From assembly GCA_003695505.1 (NCBI GenBank), contig RFIY01000047.1, positions 1 to 7,033 on the forward strand: a DNA stretch of 7,033 nt, given 5' to 3'. Shown piece after piece: positions 6,028 through 7,033 of the stretch. The position numbers were made by a program, and so were the translations under genes. The number at the start of each line of letters is the position of its first letter. Within the stretch, counting starts at the first letter, position 1. The notes beneath the pieces were generated by a model. That model was given only the letters and a program-made list of their open reading frames with translations, made no database searches and was not told the DNA's origin. This stretch comes from Candidatus Dadabacteria bacterium (GTDB lineage Bacteria; J088).

Positions 6028-6684
6028 TCAGTCGGATAACGCTCTGACAGCAGCCTGTGCGCGCTGATCGATTTCGCCCAGCGCCGACACGGTAACCTCG
6101 AGGTCTCGCAGCCGACCGTCGTCGAGGGCATAGATCCAGCCATGGATCGCCAGTTCCTGCCCTCGACCCCAGGCGTCCTGAACAATCGTCGTCCGGGCGA
6201 CATTGCGCACCTGTTCGATCACATTCAGCTCGCAGAGACGGTTCTGGGCATGCCGGGGTTCAAGCGGTCGCAACACATCCATGTGCCGCTCGGCAACGTC
6301 TTCGATGTGCCGCAGCCAGTTGTCGATCAGGCCGAATCTTGCCCCCTCCCAGGCCGCGCATACGCCGCCACAGCCGTAGTGCCCGCAGACGATCACATGA
6401 CCGACCTGCAGCACTTCGACGGCATACTGCAGCGCCGACAGGCAGTTCAGATCGGTATGGACGACCAGATTGGCGACATTCCTGTGTACAAAGACTTCGC
6501 CCGGCGCGAGGCCGACAATCTGGTTGGCCGGCACGCGACTGTCGGCGCAGCCGATCCAGAAAAAACCGGGCTGCTGTTGCGCCGCGAGCGTCGGGAAGAA
6601 ATCTGCGTCGTCACGCGCGACGGATTCGGCCCAGCGTCGATTGTTTTCGAGCAATTGCGCTGGGGTTGGCATGGATAGAGCCAT
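6028..6684 (-). CDS. can: Beta-class carbonic anhydrase
   Basis: This cytoplasmic zinc enzyme interconverts CO2 and bicarbonate, supplying bicarbonate for carboxylations at air-level CO2. The 218-residue length matches the bacterial beta class. Zinc ligands C46, H102 and C105 are present, with the catalytic Asp/Arg dyad D48 and R50 in CADSR. Other signatures are LLENNRRWAE (11-20), FVHRNVANLV (65-74) and VIVCGHYGCGGV (97-108). The ATG at 6684 is 16 nt from the 3' end of the upstream tRNA-Lys gene, and the leader (CTCTCTCTCAAACCGG) has no Shine-Dalgarno sequence. An in-frame ATG at 6672 (MPTPAQ) would give 214 residues and is also possible. The gene probably depends on a promoter upstream of, or within, the tRNA region (inference). 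Confidence 0.95.
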   Translation of the reverse strand: MALSMPTPAQLLENNRRWAESVARDDADFFPTLAAQQQPGFFWIGCADSRVPANQIVGLAPGEVFVHRNVANLVVHTDLNCLSALQYAVEVLQVGHVIVCGHYGCGGVCAAWEGARFGLIDNWLRHIEDVAERHMDVLRPLEPRHAQNRLCELNVIEQVRNVARTTIVQDAWGRGQELAIHGWIYALDDGRLRDLEVTVSALGEIDQRAQAAVRALSD

Positions 6685-6700
6685 CCGGTTTGAGAGAGAG

Positions 6701-6773
6701 TAGGCGGTCAGGGATTCGAACCCTGGACCCGCGGATTAAGAGTCCGCTGCTCTGCCAGCTGAGCTAACCGCCT
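6701..6773 (-). tRNA. tRNA-Lys (anticodon CUU)
   Basis: The 73-nt minus-strand sequence folds into a full cloverleaf. The acceptor AGGCGGT pairs with ACCGCCT over 7 bp, the D stem is GCTC/GAGC, the anticodon stem is GCGGA/TCCGC, and the T stem is CAGGG/CCCTG with a TTCGAAT loop. The seven-base anticodon loop CTCTTAA gives CUU at 6740-6738, which reads AAG (lysine). The discriminator base is A, as usual for tRNA-Lys. CCA is not encoded; CTC follows instead, so the tail must be added by the CCA-adding enzyme. It lies between dcd (77 nt away) and can (16 nt away), all on the same strand. Confidence 0.97.
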
Positions 6774-6850
6774 GTACTGTTGGGAATCCGTCTATGTATT
6801 GTGAACCAGCCTGCCCACGCGCGCAACCGGACGCGATCAGCCGGCGTCGG

Positions 6851-7033
6851 TCAGGTCTGGATCCGTGGCAGCGTCAGACCAGGCTGATTCTGGTACTTGC
6901 CGCTCTTGTCCGCGTAGCTCGTCTCGCACGGCTCATCGGACTGGAAGAACAGCATCTGCGCAATGCCTTCGTTCGCATAGATCTTGGCCGGCAACGGCGT
7001 GGTGTTGGAGATTTCGAGCGTCACGTACCCTTC
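6851..7033 (-). CDS. dcd: dCTP deaminase, C-terminal 60 residues
   Basis: Dcd deaminates dCTP to dUTP, feeding dTMP synthesis. The gene enters from beyond base 7033; the minus strand reads [20 protein letters not shown], then [30 protein letters not shown] and a TGA at 6853-6851. The Glu in VTLE corresponds to the catalytic E138 of E. coli Dcd. The Tyr of TSYAD and the KYQNQPG segment match the C-terminal nucleotide-closing region. The ending TLPRIQT resembles the roughly 188-residue Dcd form common in Proteobacteria. No clear terminator separates it from the downstream tRNA-Lys. Confidence 0.93.
   Translation of the reverse strand, partial: EGYVTLEISNTTPLPAKIYANEGIAQMLFFQSDEPCETSYADKSGKYQNQPGLTLPRIQT

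Noticed and set aside
6701-6773. tRNA 3' end as a mobile-element attachment site
   Set aside because: No integrase, no second copy of the tRNA end and no change in composition were seen; housekeeping genes flank it on both sides.
6774-6850. Promoter or terminator between dcd and tRNA-Lys
   Set aside because: A TACATA (6798-6793, minus strand) resembles a -10 but has no -35 partner. A GACGC/GCGTC repeat just after the dcd stop is short and lacks a T-run. Nothing firm is visible in these 77 nt.

Overview
The window looks like ordinary chromosome from a high-GC proteobacterium, probably a gammaproteobacterium. The evidence is the style of the housekeeping proteins (PdxH, Dcd, beta-carbonic anhydrase), a SEC-C-tagged methionine aminopeptidase, compact gene packing, and strong third-position G/C bias that creates long antisense open frames. 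The genus cannot be named from the sequence. No insertion sequence, integrase, phage gene, CRISPR array or rRNA is visible, and no stretch over 300 bases lacks a gene.

Left end (1-741): the 5' end of an FAD-dependent oxidoreductase leaves the window on the minus strand. It is divergent from a PadR-family regulator on the plus strand. The 91-bp intergenic region holds two near-identical 18-bp perfect-arm palindromes (TATGCAA-N4-TTGCATA), probably the PadR operators for repression of both genes.

Centre (772-4101, minus strand): a tight three-gene run reads map (methionine aminopeptidase with an N-terminal SEC-C zinc motif), then an AtuA-like/DUF1446 protein of unknown function, then pdxH (pyridoxamine 5'-phosphate oxidase). 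The gaps are only 3 and 2 nt, so translational coupling is likely. A perfect TATAAT lies just upstream of map. The two outer genes are housekeeping; the role of the AtuA-like protein is the main unknown in the window.

Right-centre (4164-5911): a secreted, transporter-orphan family-3 solute-binding protein on the plus strand converges, with 20 nt between stops, on a soluble PAS-GGDEF diguanylate cyclase with intact active and inhibitory sites on the minus strand.

Right end (6028-7033, minus strand): dcd (3' part only), tRNA-Lys(CUU) and can (beta-carbonic anhydrase) lie in that order. The can start codon is only 16 nt beyond the tRNA 3' end and has no clear Shine-Dalgarno sequence, which raises the question of co-transcription and tRNA processing.

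No clearly new multi-gene system is seen. The best leads are the paired palindromic PadR operators, the map/AtuA-like/pdxH operon, and the tRNA-Lys-can junction.
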